Origin: an archaeon
GTDB lineage: Archaea > EX4484-52 > WAPT01
Assembly: GCA_029258795.1 (NCBI GenBank)
Contig: JAPDKB010000002.1
Span: 172,192-236,191, forward strand
Length of the DNA: 64,000 bases
Direction of reading: 5' to 3'
The translations under genes and the position numbers were made by a program. Of this stretch, positions 1 through 8,203 are shown in pieces. Numbering within the stretch: position 1 is the stretch's first letter; each line of letters begins with the position of its first letter. The notes under the pieces were generated by a model that was not told the origin of the DNA, ran no database searches, and saw only the letters and a program-made list of their open reading frames with translations.

Positions 1-10
1 CCTCCTTATC

Positions 11-23
11 TTTTTAAATTTTA
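11..23 (+). promoter_or_regulatory. TATA-box promoter of the EF-1A gene
   Basis: An A/T block of T-run, AAA and T-run lies about 65-75 nt before the EF-1A start codon. It is the same core as the block before the uS10 gene at 1389-1401, which suggests a shared strong promoter type for translation genes. Transcription should start near 42-45, leaving a leader of about 45 nt that carries the GGGTGA ribosome-binding site. Confidence 0.6.
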
Positions 24-87
24 TGCTTCAAATATGCCTTACCACAACTACCGTTAAAAAAACAAAGATTCTGAGGGTGATGTGATT

Positions 88-1362
88 ATGGCAAAAGAAA
101 AACCTCACATAAACCTTGTTACAATTGGGCACGTTGATCAGGGTAAATCCACCCTGATCGGAAGGTTGATGTACGACACAAACAGCATACCTGAAACAGA
201 AATGAGAAAGATTGAGGAGAAGGCGAAGGAGCTCAAAAAGGAGAGCTTCAAGTTCGCTTTCGTGATGGATAGATTGAAGGAAGAGAGAGAGCGTGGATTG
301 ACAATAGACATCATGCACCAGAAGTTCGAGACGGACAAGTATGAGTTCACAATAATCGATGCGCCGGGACACAGGGACTTCGTTAAGAACATGATTACAG
401 GAGCTAGCCAGGCAGATGCAGCGATACTGGTAGTGGGTGTGAAGGAAGGTGTGATGCCTCAAACAAAAGAGCACGTGTATCTGGTTAGAACTCTCGGTAT
501 AAATCAGATGATTGTGACAATAAACAAGATGGACGAGGTTAACTACGATGAGGGAGCTTACAACAAGACAAAGGAGGAAGTGGAGAAGCTGTTGAAGACA
601 GTGGGTTACGACACAAGCAAGATACCGTTCATACCAATTTCAGCATGGTACGGAGACAACGTTGCAAAGAAGAGCGACAAGACACCTTGGTATAATGGCC
701 CGACAGTAATAGAAGCGCTTGATACTCTGCAGCCACCAGAGCAGCCGATAGACAAGCCACTCAGAATACCCATACAGGACGTGTACTCCATAACCGGTGT
801 GGGTACAGTGCCTGTCGGAAGAGTGGAGACAGGTGTGCTGAAGGTTGGAGACAAAGTAGTTTTCATGCCTTCTGGCAAGACGGGAGAAGTTAAGAGTATA
901 GAGATGCACCACGAGCCGATTCAGGAAGCAAGACCTGGAGACAACATCGGTTTCAATGTAAGAGGTGTGGGTAAAGACGAGATAAAGAGAGGAGATGTCG
1001 CTGGTCACCCAGACAACCCACCGACAGTAGCTGAAGAGTTCACAGCACAGATCATAGTGTTGCAGCACCCGAGCGTCATAACAAAGGGCTATACTCCAGT
1101 GTTCCACATAAACACAGCACACGTTGCAGGTCAGATAGTGGAAATATTGAAGAAGATAGATCCAAGAACCGGAGAAGTGGTGGAAGAGAATCCGGACTTC
1201 ATAAAGCCAGGAGATGCGGCAGTGATAAAGGTCAAGCCACTCAAACCTGTGTGTATAGAGAAGCAGAGCGACTTCCCGAAGCTTGCGAAGTTCGCTATCA
1301 GAGACATGGGCATGACAGTGGCAGCAGGTATGTGTATCGACCTCGTGCCAGCGAAGGAGTAA
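88..1362 (+). CDS. tuf: Translation elongation factor EF-1 alpha (aEF1A)
   Basis: GTPase that carries aminoacyl-tRNA to the ribosomal A site. The P-loop GHVDQGKST is at about residues 14-22, DAPGH (G3) near 95 and NKMD (G4) near 152, followed by the two beta-barrel domains of EF-Tu/EF1A proteins. The 424-residue length is normal for archaea. The reading frame extends to a GTG at 82, but the ATG at 88 sits a proper distance after GGGTGA and starts the typical [12 protein letters not shown]-terminus. uS10 follows after about 90 nt with its own promoter, the usual archaeal EF1A-S10 pairing. Confidence 0.97.
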   Translation: MAKEKPHINLVTIGHVDQGKSTLIGRLMYDTNSIPETEMRKIEEKAKELKKESFKFAFVMDRLKEERERGLTIDIMHQKFETDKYEFTIIDAPGHRDFVKNMITGASQADAAILVVGVKEGVMPQTKEHVYLVRTLGINQMIVTINKMDEVNYDEGAYNKTKEEVEKLLKTVGYDTSKIPFIPISAWYGDNVAKKSDKTPWYNGPTVIEALDTLQPPEQPIDKPLRIPIQDVYSITGVGTVPVGRVETGVLKVGDKVVFMPSGKTGEVKSIEMHHEPIQEARPGDNIGFNVRGVGKDEIKRGDVAGHPDNPPTVAEEFTAQIIVLQHPSVITKGYTPVFHINTAHVAGQIVEILKKIDPRTGEVVEENPDFIKPGDAAVIKVKPLKPVCIEKQSDFPKLAKFAIRDMGMTVAAGMCIDLVPAKE

Positions 1363-1388
1363 ATTTGGCTGGCATCCTTTCTTTTACC

Positions 1389-1401
1389 TTTTTAAATTTT
1401 T
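1389..1401 (+). promoter_or_regulatory. TATA-box promoter of uS10 and the ZIP transporter
   Basis: A TTTTTAAATTTTT block lies about 55-67 nt before the uS10 start and matches the EF-1A promoter core at 11-23. Expected initiation is near 1420, leaving a short leader with an AGGTGA ribosome-binding site at about 1443-1448. The ZIP gene starts only 26 nt after uS10 ends and is probably read from here as well. Confidence 0.55.
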
Positions 1402-1455
1402 CATACATGTTTAATATGCGTGTTTCAATTTCATGATTAGCTCAGGTGAGATATC

Positions 1456-1767
1456 ATGCAGATAGCCAGGGTCAAGCTCAGCAGTCCAGACCACCAGAAG
1501 GTGGATGAGGTATCAAGGCAAATAAAAGAGATAGCTGAAAAATTCGGAGCAGCTGTATCTGGACCAATTCCTCTACCCACCAAAAGATTGAGAATTGTGA
1601 CCAGAAAATCTCCTGTCGGGAGAGGAAGCGAAACATATGAAAGATGGGAGATGAGAATCCACAAAAGAGTTCTGGACATAACCGTTAACGATAGGGCCTT
1701 GAGGCACATAATGCGTGTTGAGGTGCCTGATGGCGTGCATGTGGAGATAGAACTCAGGGAGAAGTGA
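1456..1767 (+). CDS. rpsJ: 30S ribosomal protein uS10
   Basis: Small-subunit head protein of 103 residues, the usual archaeal size. The internal segment PIPLPTKRLRIVTRKSP followed by a KRVLDI-type segment is characteristic of uS10. A clear AGGTGA lies upstream of the ATG. It follows EF-1A, as in many archaea, and precedes a metal transporter on the same strand. Confidence 0.96.
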   Translation: MQIARVKLSSPDHQKVDEVSRQIKEIAEKFGAAVSGPIPLPTKRLRIVTRKSPVGRGSETYERWEMRIHKRVLDITVNDRALRHIMRVEVPDGVHVEIELREK

Positions 1768-1793
1768 TCATTTTTGTTATGAGGGGTGTGGTG

Positions 1794-2534
1794 ATGGAAA
1801 CCTTTACTTTGGTTCTTCTTTCAGCTGGTGTAGTTAGCCTTGTGGCGCTGGTTGGGGCTTTCACCCTTGTGCTGAGAGAAAGTGTGTTGCGCAAGCTGAT
1901 TTTCGCTCTTGTCGGGCTTGCTGCCGGTACGATGCTGGGCGGAGCGATCTTTCACCTTTTTCCAGAAGGTTTTCACGAGCTGGGTTATGATGTCGCTGCA
2001 AAGCTTTTCATAGCGGGTTTCGTGGCCTTCTTTATCTTGGAACGCGTGCTCTACTGGCATCACTGCCACGAGCGGGAGTGTGATGTGCACACCTTTTCCT
2101 ATCTCATCCTGATCGGAGACGCGATCCACAACTTTATCGATGGTGTCATAATCGCTGCAAGCTATCTGACCTCTATGGCAATTGGTTTTGTCTCCACAGT
2201 TGCCATAATAATGCACGAGATCCCGCAGGAGCTTGGAGATTTCGGTGTGCTTGTTTACGGGGGTTTCAGCAAAAGGAAAGCTCTACTCTACAACTTCATC
2301 TCGCAGCTTACAGCTTTAGCTGGAGCGACAACCGCTTACTTTATTTTTACAAAATCACAGGCGGCAATGGGCTTTCACACATACCTTCTTCCGTTTGCAG
2401 CCGGCGGATTCCTCTACATAGCCACAAGCGATTTAATTCCCGAGCTCCACAAGGAAAAGAATCTGAAGAAATCGCTTGTGGCCATGCTGCTTTTCCTTGC
2501 CGGGCTCGGGATGATGATGTTTCATGGGCATTGA
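1794..2534 (+). CDS. ZIP family divalent metal transporter
   Basis: Membrane importer, probably for zinc or another divalent metal. Several hydrophobic helices are visible. The metal-site motifs HNFIDG (fourth helix region) and HEIPQELGD (fifth) are intact, and an earlier HLFPEGFHELG and a His-rich HHCHE loop are present. The frame opens at a GTG at 1764, overlapping uS10, but the ATG at 1794 directly after GGGGTGTGGTG begins a plausible membrane N-terminus (METFTLVLL). That gives 246 residues. The link to EF-1A/uS10 is unusual and may reflect zinc supply to ribosomal proteins, but this is inference. Confidence 0.88.
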   Translation: METFTLVLLSAGVVSLVALVGAFTLVLRESVLRKLIFALVGLAAGTMLGGAIFHLFPEGFHELGYDVAAKLFIAGFVAFFILERVLYWHHCHERECDVHTFSYLILIGDAIHNFIDGVIIAASYLTSMAIGFVSTVAIIMHEIPQELGDFGVLVYGGFSKRKALLYNFISQLTALAGATTAYFIFTKSQAAMGFHTYLLPFAAGGFLYIATSDLIPELHKEKNLKKSLVAMLLFLAGLGMMMFHGH

Positions 2535-2537
2535 GAA

Positions 2538-3653
2538 TCAGTTCACTCTATCCATAACAACGATCGTGGCATCAAGATCATCGTAGTTGACCCACAGCTT
2601 TTTCTTTATTACGAATCCTTTCGGCTTTTTCAAAAACTTGAGATTACGTGAGGCGGTTATCATCACCACCCTTTCGCATCGCGAGCTTTCCACATTTCTC
2701 ATGAACTTGGCATAGAGTTTCGGGATGTTGACCTTTCTCATCCTCACACCGTACGGCAGGTCAACGCAGATGATCCTTGAACTCAGCGGTATTTTTGTGG
2801 CATCTCCGAGGTAAAAGCGGATCTTTGCATTGGCTTCCATGCTGTTGATTCTTGCTTTCCTCACCACCTCTCTGTTCCAGTCTGAAGCCGCTATGAATGC
2901 ATTAACCCGCTCCTCCTTCCAGCTTTCCTTAATCTCTTCGAGCTTCTCCTTGCTGAACCACCACAATCTCTCAAACCTGAAGCTTCTGTTTTTGTTCGGA
3001 ACTTTTGCAAGGTAATGATAGGCTTCTATCGGAATCATGCCTGTTCCACACATAGGATCGTGGAAGGTTTCGCTTTCCCCGTTTTTCAGGTTGCTCAACC
3101 TGACCATGCTGTGCGCTATCGTGCTCTTTAGAGAGGTGATGTGCACAAGCTTTCTGTACCATCGTTTATGGAGGGAATCTCCTGTGGTGTCTATTCCGAG
3201 CCAGAATAAGTTGTTGTGCACCCTCGCCATGAATCTGACATCTGGGTCTTTGAGATACACCTTAAGCCTCGTGCCTTTCTCTTTCAGGTAGGAATCTATG
3301 ATGGCCTGTCCAACAACCTTGCTGACATCAATGCTGGTGAAGTCGTGCTTCCCGGATCTTTTGGACACTACACCAAAGGTTTGGTTAGGGAGGACATACA
3401 GAGAGTAATCAACATCAAGGCACTTTTGATAGATGTCATCCAGCGTGCTGAACTCACAGCTCACAACCTCTATCATGATCCGGTGGATGGTTTTGGAAGC
3501 GTAGTTCAGCAGCATCACGTCTTCATCGCCGGCATTTTTTATTTCCAGCAGGCCCTTGTCCAGCTTTGCAGCCTTATATCCCAGCTCTACAAGCTCCTCA
3601 ATGCCGACCTCCTCAAGCCCGGGGTTGCAGGTGAGAAGGAGATCGTGCTTCAT
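2538..3653 (-). CDS. THUMP-domain RNA (guanine-N2) methyltransferase, Trm14/RlmL-like
   Basis: Predicted SAM-dependent RNA base methyltransferase of 371 residues. The N-terminal half (about 1-160) has the THUMP-type RNA-binding layout and begins with LLLTCNPGLEEVGIEEL. The C-terminal Rossmann domain has the SAM motif DPMCGTG near residue 199 and the catalytic motif DLPYG near 298. The LPYG form fits the Trm14/RlmL group better than the DPPYG of TrmG10, so m2G in tRNA, perhaps at position 6, is the likeliest product. It ends convergently with the ZIP gene. Confidence 0.85.
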   Translation of the reverse strand: MKHDLLLTCNPGLEEVGIEELVELGYKAAKLDKGLLEIKNAGDEDVMLLNYASKTIHRIMIEVVSCEFSTLDDIYQKCLDVDYSLYVLPNQTFGVVSKRSGKHDFTSIDVSKVVGQAIIDSYLKEKGTRLKVYLKDPDVRFMARVHNNLFWLGIDTTGDSLHKRWYRKLVHITSLKSTIAHSMVRLSNLKNGESETFHDPMCGTGMIPIEAYHYLAKVPNKNRSFRFERLWWFSKEKLEEIKESWKEERVNAFIAASDWNREVVRKARINSMEANAKIRFYLGDATKIPLSSRIICVDLPYGVRMRKVNIPKLYAKFMRNVESSRCERVVMITASRNLKFLKKPKGFVIKKKLWVNYDDLDATIVVMDRVN

Positions 3654-3676
3654 GCTTTAGAATTGCATGCGAATTT

Positions 3677-3895
3677 TTAAATCTCGCGCTTCTTCGCCCT
3701 AACTTTATTTGCAATGAAGGTGCCGATGAACGCGCCTATGAAAGCACCAAGAGCCCCGTAGCATGCAAAAGTTATGCTGACCGAACCTTTGGTGAGATAA
3801 CTGATCATGCACATCCCGGTAAACACACCTATTCCGTACACGAAACCCATCTTAATTGGTGACTGCCTGAAACCGCACTCCGACATCTTCCTCAT
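3677..3895 (-). CDS. Small hydrophobic membrane protein, unknown
   Basis: A 72-residue protein with two predicted membrane helices (about 15-38 and 42-63) separated by a short loop, and a basic C-terminus (NKVRAKKREI). A cysteine in the first helix (GMCMISY) and one in the second (ACYGAL) are notable. It lies 10 nt downstream of another membrane-anchored protein on the same strand and 23 nt upstream of the THUMP methyltransferase, so the three may form one transcript. The family is not recognised. The start is taken at the second of two adjacent start codons. Confidence 0.6.
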   Translation of the reverse strand: MRKMSECGFRQSPIKMGFVYGIGVFTGMCMISYLTKGSVSITFACYGALGAFIGAFIGTFIANKVRAKKREI

Positions 3896-3905
3896 CACAC
3901 CACAA

Positions 3906-4325
3906 TCACTCAGCTACGGGAACTCTGACTTCCCTCTGGTAGCACACCACCGCCTTTTGCTTTCCATCCGCTCTGACGAGAAAGACCGTGGTGTTAGCAA
4001 AGCTCCCGTTCAGGTAGCACACCACATCATTCCCTTTCAGCACGTTTTCGAAGCTGCAGATCACCTTTCCGGATGCTTCGGTCTTCACGTTGCTGAGGTT
4101 TGAGTTAGCACTTACGATTACAGCATTTCCCTCACATCTCGCCCAGAACGGCTCGGGCTTGTAGCCGTAATTTTCATGACCTGTCACGCGCTTCATCTCT
4201 ACATAAAAGCCAATAGCAGCAACCCCAATCAGAAAGACGCCGACGGCAAGCAAGAAAGCGCTGAACTTGGTGAGGTCGAGCTTTTTGCTCTGTGAAGCTC
4301 CCTTCGTTTGGTTTTTGGAGGGCAT
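3906..4325 (-). CDS. Membrane-anchored protein with small extracytoplasmic domain, unknown
   Basis: 139 residues: a basic N-terminal tail of about 24 residues rich in Lys, Ser and Gln, one membrane helix (about 25-46, FLLAVGVFLIGVAAIGFYV), and a roughly 90-residue soluble domain with four cysteines (CEG, CSF, CYL, CYQ) that could form two disulfides outside the cell. Two NxT/S sequons are visible. The positive tail before the helix suggests an N-in orientation. No family recognised. It is the first gene of a possible three-gene reverse-strand run. Confidence 0.6.
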   Translation of the reverse strand: MPSKNQTKGASQSKKLDLTKFSAFLLAVGVFLIGVAAIGFYVEMKRVTGHENYGYKPEPFWARCEGNAVIVSANSNLSNVKTEASGKVICSFENVLKGNDVVCYLNGSFANTTVFLVRADGKQKAVVCYQREVRVPVAE

Positions 4326-4399
4326 TTAATACACCATTCTTCAATAGCTAATACCTCGGGATAGGGACTCAAACATTTATTTTGGTGCCGAGGGGGGGA

Positions 4400-4448
4400 T
4401 TTCCTGCCACCAGAGCAGGAAGCGCGACGAAGCTTTGCTTCGGCGGCG
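4400..4448 (-). other. Non-canonical tRNA intron (49 nt) in the T-loop of tRNA-Met, position 59/60
   Basis: Between TTCGAA and T60 of the T-loop lie 49 extra nt. The ends pair with each other (GCCGCC with GGTGGC). With 3-nt bulges AAC and AAT and a 4-position central segment (TTCG opposite AGGA: two pairs, one wobble, one mismatch) the geometry is that of a relaxed BHB splice motif. Inside is a hairpin GAAGC-AAA-GCTTC. It matches the tRNA-Cys intron at 18424-18473 in position, architecture and about two thirds of its bases. Confidence 0.85.
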
Positions 4449-4470
4449 TTCGAACCCCCGACCTCCAGAT

Positions 4471-4544
4471 TTCTCAGCGCCGTAACACAAAATCATCGCT
4501 TGCTCATTACTCGGCAAACTCATCACTCATAAGCCAACACGGCT
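4471..4544 (-). other. Canonical tRNA-Met intron (74 nt), position 37/38
   Basis: A 74-nt insertion one base after the CAT anticodon. Outer helix CCAGA/TCTGG, 3-nt bulges TAA and AAA, central 4-bp helix CTCA/TGAG and an inner helix GCCGT/ACGGC (with a 2-nt bulge) form a BHB structure for the archaeal splicing endonuclease. Introns at this position are common in archaeal elongator tRNA-Met. Confidence 0.92.
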
Positions 4545-4667
4545 TATGAGTCTGGCGCTCTAACCAGCTGAGCTACCTCGGCACCGAACAAAAGCGTGGC
4601 TCCGTAACAGAATTTTTATCCGGCAAAATTTTATAAAAATTCACACGGCAGCTTCACAAAAACCTTC

Positions 4668-5861
4668 TTAGCGTCTTTCAAATTTTCTGGTGGCGGCTAC
4701 AAGCAGAACAGCTGCAACCAAGCTCATCACAGCTCCATACGCAAATGTTGCTCCAGCGGATACGGAGCTCCACAACACCCCAGCCACCATGCTCGCAGGA
4801 AGAGATGCAAGTCCAACAGTCGTGTGAAATGCTCCAAGAGCTGTGGCTTTAAGTTCAGGCGGAGCTATATCAGCTATCAGGGCACGCTGATTTCCGTCAA
4901 CTATGGCATAAACCACCCCGTAGAGCAGGAAAAGAAGAATGAATGCTGGAATGCTGGAGAGGGCATAAAAACCCAAACATACAGCTGAGAACAGCAGGTA
5001 GCCAAGGGAGATGACTTCACCCCTTCCGATCCTGTCGGAGAGAACTCCAAAGGGCACAGCAAAAAAGGTGTAGGAAACGTTGAAAATAATGTAAAACACC
5101 ACAGCCGTTATGGTGGCGTTCACAACACTAACGCTGTTCATGACCTTCATTATGAAGAACATGTAGCTGAAGTTCGCAAGGGCAAAAACTGTCATCGCAA
5201 CTACAACCCACCTAAGCTCGGGAGGCAGGCTTCTTAAAGCAAGTCCCAATTTTTCCACACCTTTTCCGCTTTTCACCCTTTCCTCTCTCACGAGCAGAAG
5301 GGGTATAAGCGATGCAAAGCTGAGCAAACCTGCCACGATCAGCACACTCCTAATTTCAAAGCTCATCCTCCACAATAAAAAGAGCGCTACGATCGAGCCA
5401 ACAACCGCCCCCAAGCTGTCCATGGCTCTATGAATTCCGAAACCCTCTCCTTTCCTCTTCGGCATCGATTCAGCTATTATCGCATCACGGGGAGCTGTCC
5501 TTATTCCCTTTCCAACACGCTCAGCGGAGCTGAAAAAAGCAACATGAACCCAGCTTTTGGAGAAGGGCAGGAGGAGCTTGAACACAGCCGAGATGAGATA
5601 GCCAGCGAACACTATCGGCTTCCTTCTGTTCCATCTGTCCGCAAGATATCCAGAGAATACCTTCAGCAAGCTGGAGATGCTGTCCCTCAACCCGCCAACC
5701 ACACCGAGAGCTACGCTCCCTCCACCAAGCGAGTTTATGAAAGCGGGGAGGAGTGGTGCTATCATATCGCTGCTCACATCGTTGAGAAAGCTGGTCATAC
5801 CCAGTGCATAGATGTTCCTCTTTTCCATTTGGCTGGCTGTTTTCCCGTCTTTCTTGCTCAT
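4668..5861 (-). CDS. Major facilitator superfamily transporter
   Basis: A 397-residue polytopic protein with about 12 hydrophobic helices. The MFS loop signature is visible between helices 2 and 3 as GYLADRWNRRKP, with a second-half copy near GVLSDRIGRG. Substrate cannot be read from sequence; drug/metabolite efflux-type MFS proteins are the nearest style. The ATG at 5861 (MSKKDGK) follows a GGGGAGTGAG site. An upstream GTG at 5870 would overlap the pyrophosphatase gene by 4 nt, so the two genes are tightly coupled either way. Confidence 0.85.
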   Translation of the reverse strand: MSKKDGKTASQMEKRNIYALGMTSFLNDVSSDMIAPLLPAFINSLGGGSVALGVVGGLRDSISSLLKVFSGYLADRWNRRKPIVFAGYLISAVFKLLLPFSKSWVHVAFFSSAERVGKGIRTAPRDAIIAESMPKRKGEGFGIHRAMDSLGAVVGSIVALFLLWRMSFEIRSVLIVAGLLSFASLIPLLLVREERVKSGKGVEKLGLALRSLPPELRWVVVAMTVFALANFSYMFFIMKVMNSVSVVNATITAVVFYIIFNVSYTFFAVPFGVLSDRIGRGEVISLGYLLFSAVCLGFYALSSIPAFILLFLLYGVVYAIVDGNQRALIADIAPPELKATALGAFHTTVGLASLPASMVAGVLWSSVSAGATFAYGAVMSLVAAVLLVAATRKFERR

Positions 5862-5866
5862 AGTTC

Positions 5867-6784
5867 TCACTCCCCGAACACCGTTTCAAGAGGGGGCACA
5901 ACCTGCTTCTTTCTCGACATCACTCCTTCAAGCCAAGCTTGGCCATTTTCAAACTTCACGTTAAAAGCTTTCTCAAATGGCTCGACATCATCCGCCACGA
6001 GCAGTGCTGTTGAGCCCTCCTTCATGATGTCCGTAACGAGCACAAGCACTGCAAAGAAACCCTCTTCCTCCTTCACTTTCTTCATCTCCTCCATGATCTC
6101 ATCCTTTCTGGAAAGCACTTCCTCGCCATCAACCACTTCCAGCTGGTCTATCAACACCCTTTTACCGGCGAATTCGTACACCTTGTAGTCATTATATATC
6201 AGATCACGAGCGCTTTTCTCACTCAGAGCAGATTTCGCCTTGAACATCTCTATACCCCACGCTTCCATGTTTTCCACGCCTGCGATCTCCGCAAGCTTCC
6301 TTGCCATCTCTTTATCCTCACTGGTGGTTGTGGGCGACTTGAAGATAACAGTGTCTGAAAGGATCGCGGAAAGCAGGATTCCTGCTATGTTTTCGGGCAT
6401 TTTAACTCCTTTCTGGAAGAATTTGTTTGCAATGATCGTGGCTGTGCTGCCCGCAGGAACTGTCAGGAAGTAGATGGGTCTGTCCCAGCCGAACTTGATC
6501 TTGTGGTGATCCACCACCTCCACTATGTTCGCCTGCTCTATATCATCGGCACTCTGATCAAACTCGTTGTGATCAACAAGCACAACATCTTTGTCAGCTG
6601 CGCTTTCAAGCAAAGGTGGAGCATCCATCTCAAATTTCTCGAGCACAAGCTTCGTTTCGTTATTTATCTCGCCAAGCCGGAAAGCTTTTGCCTCTTCCCC
6701 TATCACATTCTTGAGGTACGCGTACGCTATGGCCGAGCAGATGGAGTCCGTGTCCGGGCTTTTATGGCCGAAGACATGCAGCAT
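5867..6784 (-). CDS. ppaC: Manganese-dependent inorganic pyrophosphatase (DHH family)
   Basis: Hydrolyses pyrophosphate to phosphate in the cytoplasm. Family II motifs are present: GHKSPDTDSICSA near the N-terminus (metal ligands His and two Asp), LVDHNE, VVDHHK (the DHH motif) and a C-terminal DHHA2 domain. The 305-residue length is normal. The ATG at 6784 follows a strong GGAGGTGATG; an upstream in-frame start would place that site inside the gene. It is the promoter-proximal gene of a pair with the MFS transporter. Confidence 0.93.
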   Translation of the reverse strand: MLHVFGHKSPDTDSICSAIAYAYLKNVIGEEAKAFRLGEINNETKLVLEKFEMDAPPLLESAADKDVVLVDHNEFDQSADDIEQANIVEVVDHHKIKFGWDRPIYFLTVPAGSTATIIANKFFQKGVKMPENIAGILLSAILSDTVIFKSPTTTSEDKEMARKLAEIAGVENMEAWGIEMFKAKSALSEKSARDLIYNDYKVYEFAGKRVLIDQLEVVDGEEVLSRKDEIMEEMKKVKEEEGFFAVLVLVTDIMKEGSTALLVADDVEPFEKAFNVKFENGQAWLEGVMSRKKQVVPPLETVFGE

Positions 6785-6893
6785 AATATCATCACCTCCT
6801 TTCACATACGGGACTTAAAATTAAGCGTGCCTAAACTTTAAAACCGTAATCTTTATTTAGATCAAAGACCATTCTATTATCTCGGTGATGGAA

Positions 6894-7490
6894 ATGGCGG
6901 AGGAGGAAAGGGCAGAGACGGAAGACCTGATTAACTTTCTTGCTCGGGATATAGGGCAGAAGATAATGCAGTTATATGGAGGCAAACCGGAAAAGATAAG
7001 GAAGAAGCTTGGAGATCATGTTCATATTCTCGAGCTTCAGAATCGCCTCACATCTATAGTGCTCTTTACCATGGGTATGAAAGCTGCTGTCATGGGAGCA
7101 GGTCAAACCGTTGGGAGTGCAATGGCATCTTACATGACGCTATGCTGTGATGTTACGTCCAAAATGAAAAAGTTCCAGCAGGCAAAAACCCTGAAAGAAG
7201 CTAAGAACTCCGAGCTCATGAAAATGCTCAAGGAGCTCTTTGAGAAGACAGGATTGGGCATTCTGGATATGGAAGAATTCGAGAAAGATGAAAGGATTGT
7301 GCTCAGCATAGAGGAGTGTGTGGAAAGCGCAGGCCTTCCTAATGTCGGAAAGAAGGTCTGCTATTACATGTCCGGATATCTGGAGGGATTGTTCAGCGTC
7401 TTTCTCGGAAAGGAGGTGAAGTGCCGCGAGCTTAAATGTGTGGCGAAGGGCGATAAGAAATGCGTATTTGAAATCGAGATCCTGGAGTGA
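6894..7490 (+). CDS. V4R (4-vinyl reductase) domain protein
   Basis: Predicted small-molecule-sensing or ligand-binding protein of 198 residues. The C-terminal ~60 residues hold the V4R pattern: a CYYMSGYLEGLFSVFLG helix, then CRELKCVAKGDKKCVFEI with several cysteines that may bind a metal. The N-terminal half is helical. V4R domains occur in archaeal regulators and tetrapyrrole-related proteins. The ATG at 6894 lies just after GGTGATGGA; the ATG at 6888 is an alternative. It precedes the sulfur-uptake genes on the same strand, so a regulatory link is possible but unproven. Confidence 0.75.
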   Translation: MAEEERAETEDLINFLARDIGQKIMQLYGGKPEKIRKKLGDHVHILELQNRLTSIVLFTMGMKAAVMGAGQTVGSAMASYMTLCCDVTSKMKKFQQAKTLKEAKNSELMKMLKELFEKTGLGILDMEEFEKDERIVLSIEECVESAGLPNVGKKVCYYMSGYLEGLFSVFLGKEVKCRELKCVAKGDKKCVFEIEILE

Positions 7491-7517
7491 GGAGGGTTTC
7501 TTGAGATATAGGGATAT

Positions 7518-7528
7518 CTTTATATAGT
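7518..7528 (+). promoter_or_regulatory. TATA box of the tusA/yeeE-yedE operon, probably leaderless
   Basis: CTTTATATAGT is centred about 28 nt before the tusA ATG at 7551, with no Shine-Dalgarno between. Initiation would fall at or just before the start codon. Confidence 0.55.
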
Positions 7529-7550
7529 TTTTAACCCCCCATTTTAAAAC

Positions 7551-7769
7551 ATGGCGACGGTAATAGATGTGACGGGCAAAGTCTGTCCATATCCGGTCGT
7601 GGTGGCTCTTGACAAGCTCAGAGAGATCAGCAAAAAGGGCGGAACGCTCGAGATCATAACGGACGAGCCCTTGGCAACCAGAAGCGTACCTGACGAGGCA
7701 AAAAGGCTTGGATTCAGAGCAACTGTAGAAAGAGTGGACAAGGGATGGAAGATAGTGATAAAAAAGTGA
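7551..7769 (+). CDS. tusA: TusA/SirA-family sulfur carrier protein
   Basis: A 72-residue persulfide carrier. The diagnostic motif GKVCPYPVV holds the CPxP sulfur-carrying cysteine at about residue 12, followed by the two-layer alpha/beta fold with the EIITDEPLA segment. Directly downstream are two YeeE/YedE membrane genes; this pairing is well known for thiosulfate or other inorganic sulfur uptake feeding a TusA-type carrier. No ribosome-binding site is visible, consistent with a leaderless first gene. Confidence 0.93.
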   Translation: MATVIDVTGKVCPYPVVVALDKLREISKKGGTLEIITDEPLATRSVPDEAKRLGFRATVERVDKGWKIVIKK

Positions 7770-7780
7770 GGTGAGGATTG

Positions 7781-8203
7781 ATGGGGCTTAAGGAGTTCTC
7801 ATCCAAGGTCTGGGTTGGAGCAGTGCTCTTTTCGATCGTCAACGTCTTCATGTACTACAGCATCGGCAAGTTCTGGATCGGAGGGAGCAGCTTCCTGCCA
7901 CTGATCGGCAGTCAGGTACAGAAGTTCCTGTTTCCACTGGTGGTCAATGCAGGAGTGGTGGTTGGGACATTTCTGGCAGCGTTGCTCACGAGGGAGTTCA
8001 TAATAAGGAAGCCAACCTCTGACATAGTGAAGAGATCAATACTCGGTGGCTTCCTTATGGGTATAGGAGTTACATTAGCTCCAGGAACATGCTCCACACC
8101 GTTCGTCACAGGAATGCCAATGCTGGGAGTGAACTCCTTCCTGTCAGTGATCGGTATAGTGATTGGAGCATATATAGGATACAGATGGGTGGGTAGAAAA
8201 TGA
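7781..8203 (+). CDS. YeeE/YedE family sulfur transporter, first half
   Basis: A 140-residue membrane protein with about four helices. The conserved cysteine lies in GVTLAPGTCSTPFVTGMPMLG, the substrate-relay region of TsuA-type thiosulfate permeases. An ATG at 7781 follows GAGGTGAGGATTG. The stop overlaps the next gene's start by 4 nt (ATGA), so the two half-size proteins are translationally coupled and probably assemble into one transporter. Confidence 0.88.
   Translation: MGLKEFSSKVWVGAVLFSIVNVFMYYSIGKFWIGGSSFLPLIGSQVQKFLFPLVVNAGVVVGTFLAALLTREFIIRKPTSDIVKRSILGGFLMGIGVTLAPGTCSTPFVTGMPMLGVNSFLSVIGIVIGAYIGYRWVGRK

Larger units (their letters stand above)
4383..4582 (-). tRNA. tRNA-Met (CAT), elongator type, with two introns
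   Basis: After removal of 4471-4544 and 4400-4448 the sequence folds to a perfect cloverleaf: acceptor GCCGAGG with CCTCGGC, anticodon stem CCAGA with TCTGG around CTCATAA, T-stem GGGGG with CCCCC around TTCGAAT. The mature length is 74 nt plus an encoded CCA (4383-4385). GCCGAGG and a GGTTAGAGC-type D arm match archaeal elongator tRNA-Met rather than initiator (AGCGGG start) or Ile2. A GGATAAAAATTC element at about 4611-4620 (reverse strand) lies at promoter distance. The gene is interrupted at the canonical 37/38 site and again in the T-loop. Confidence 0.95.
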
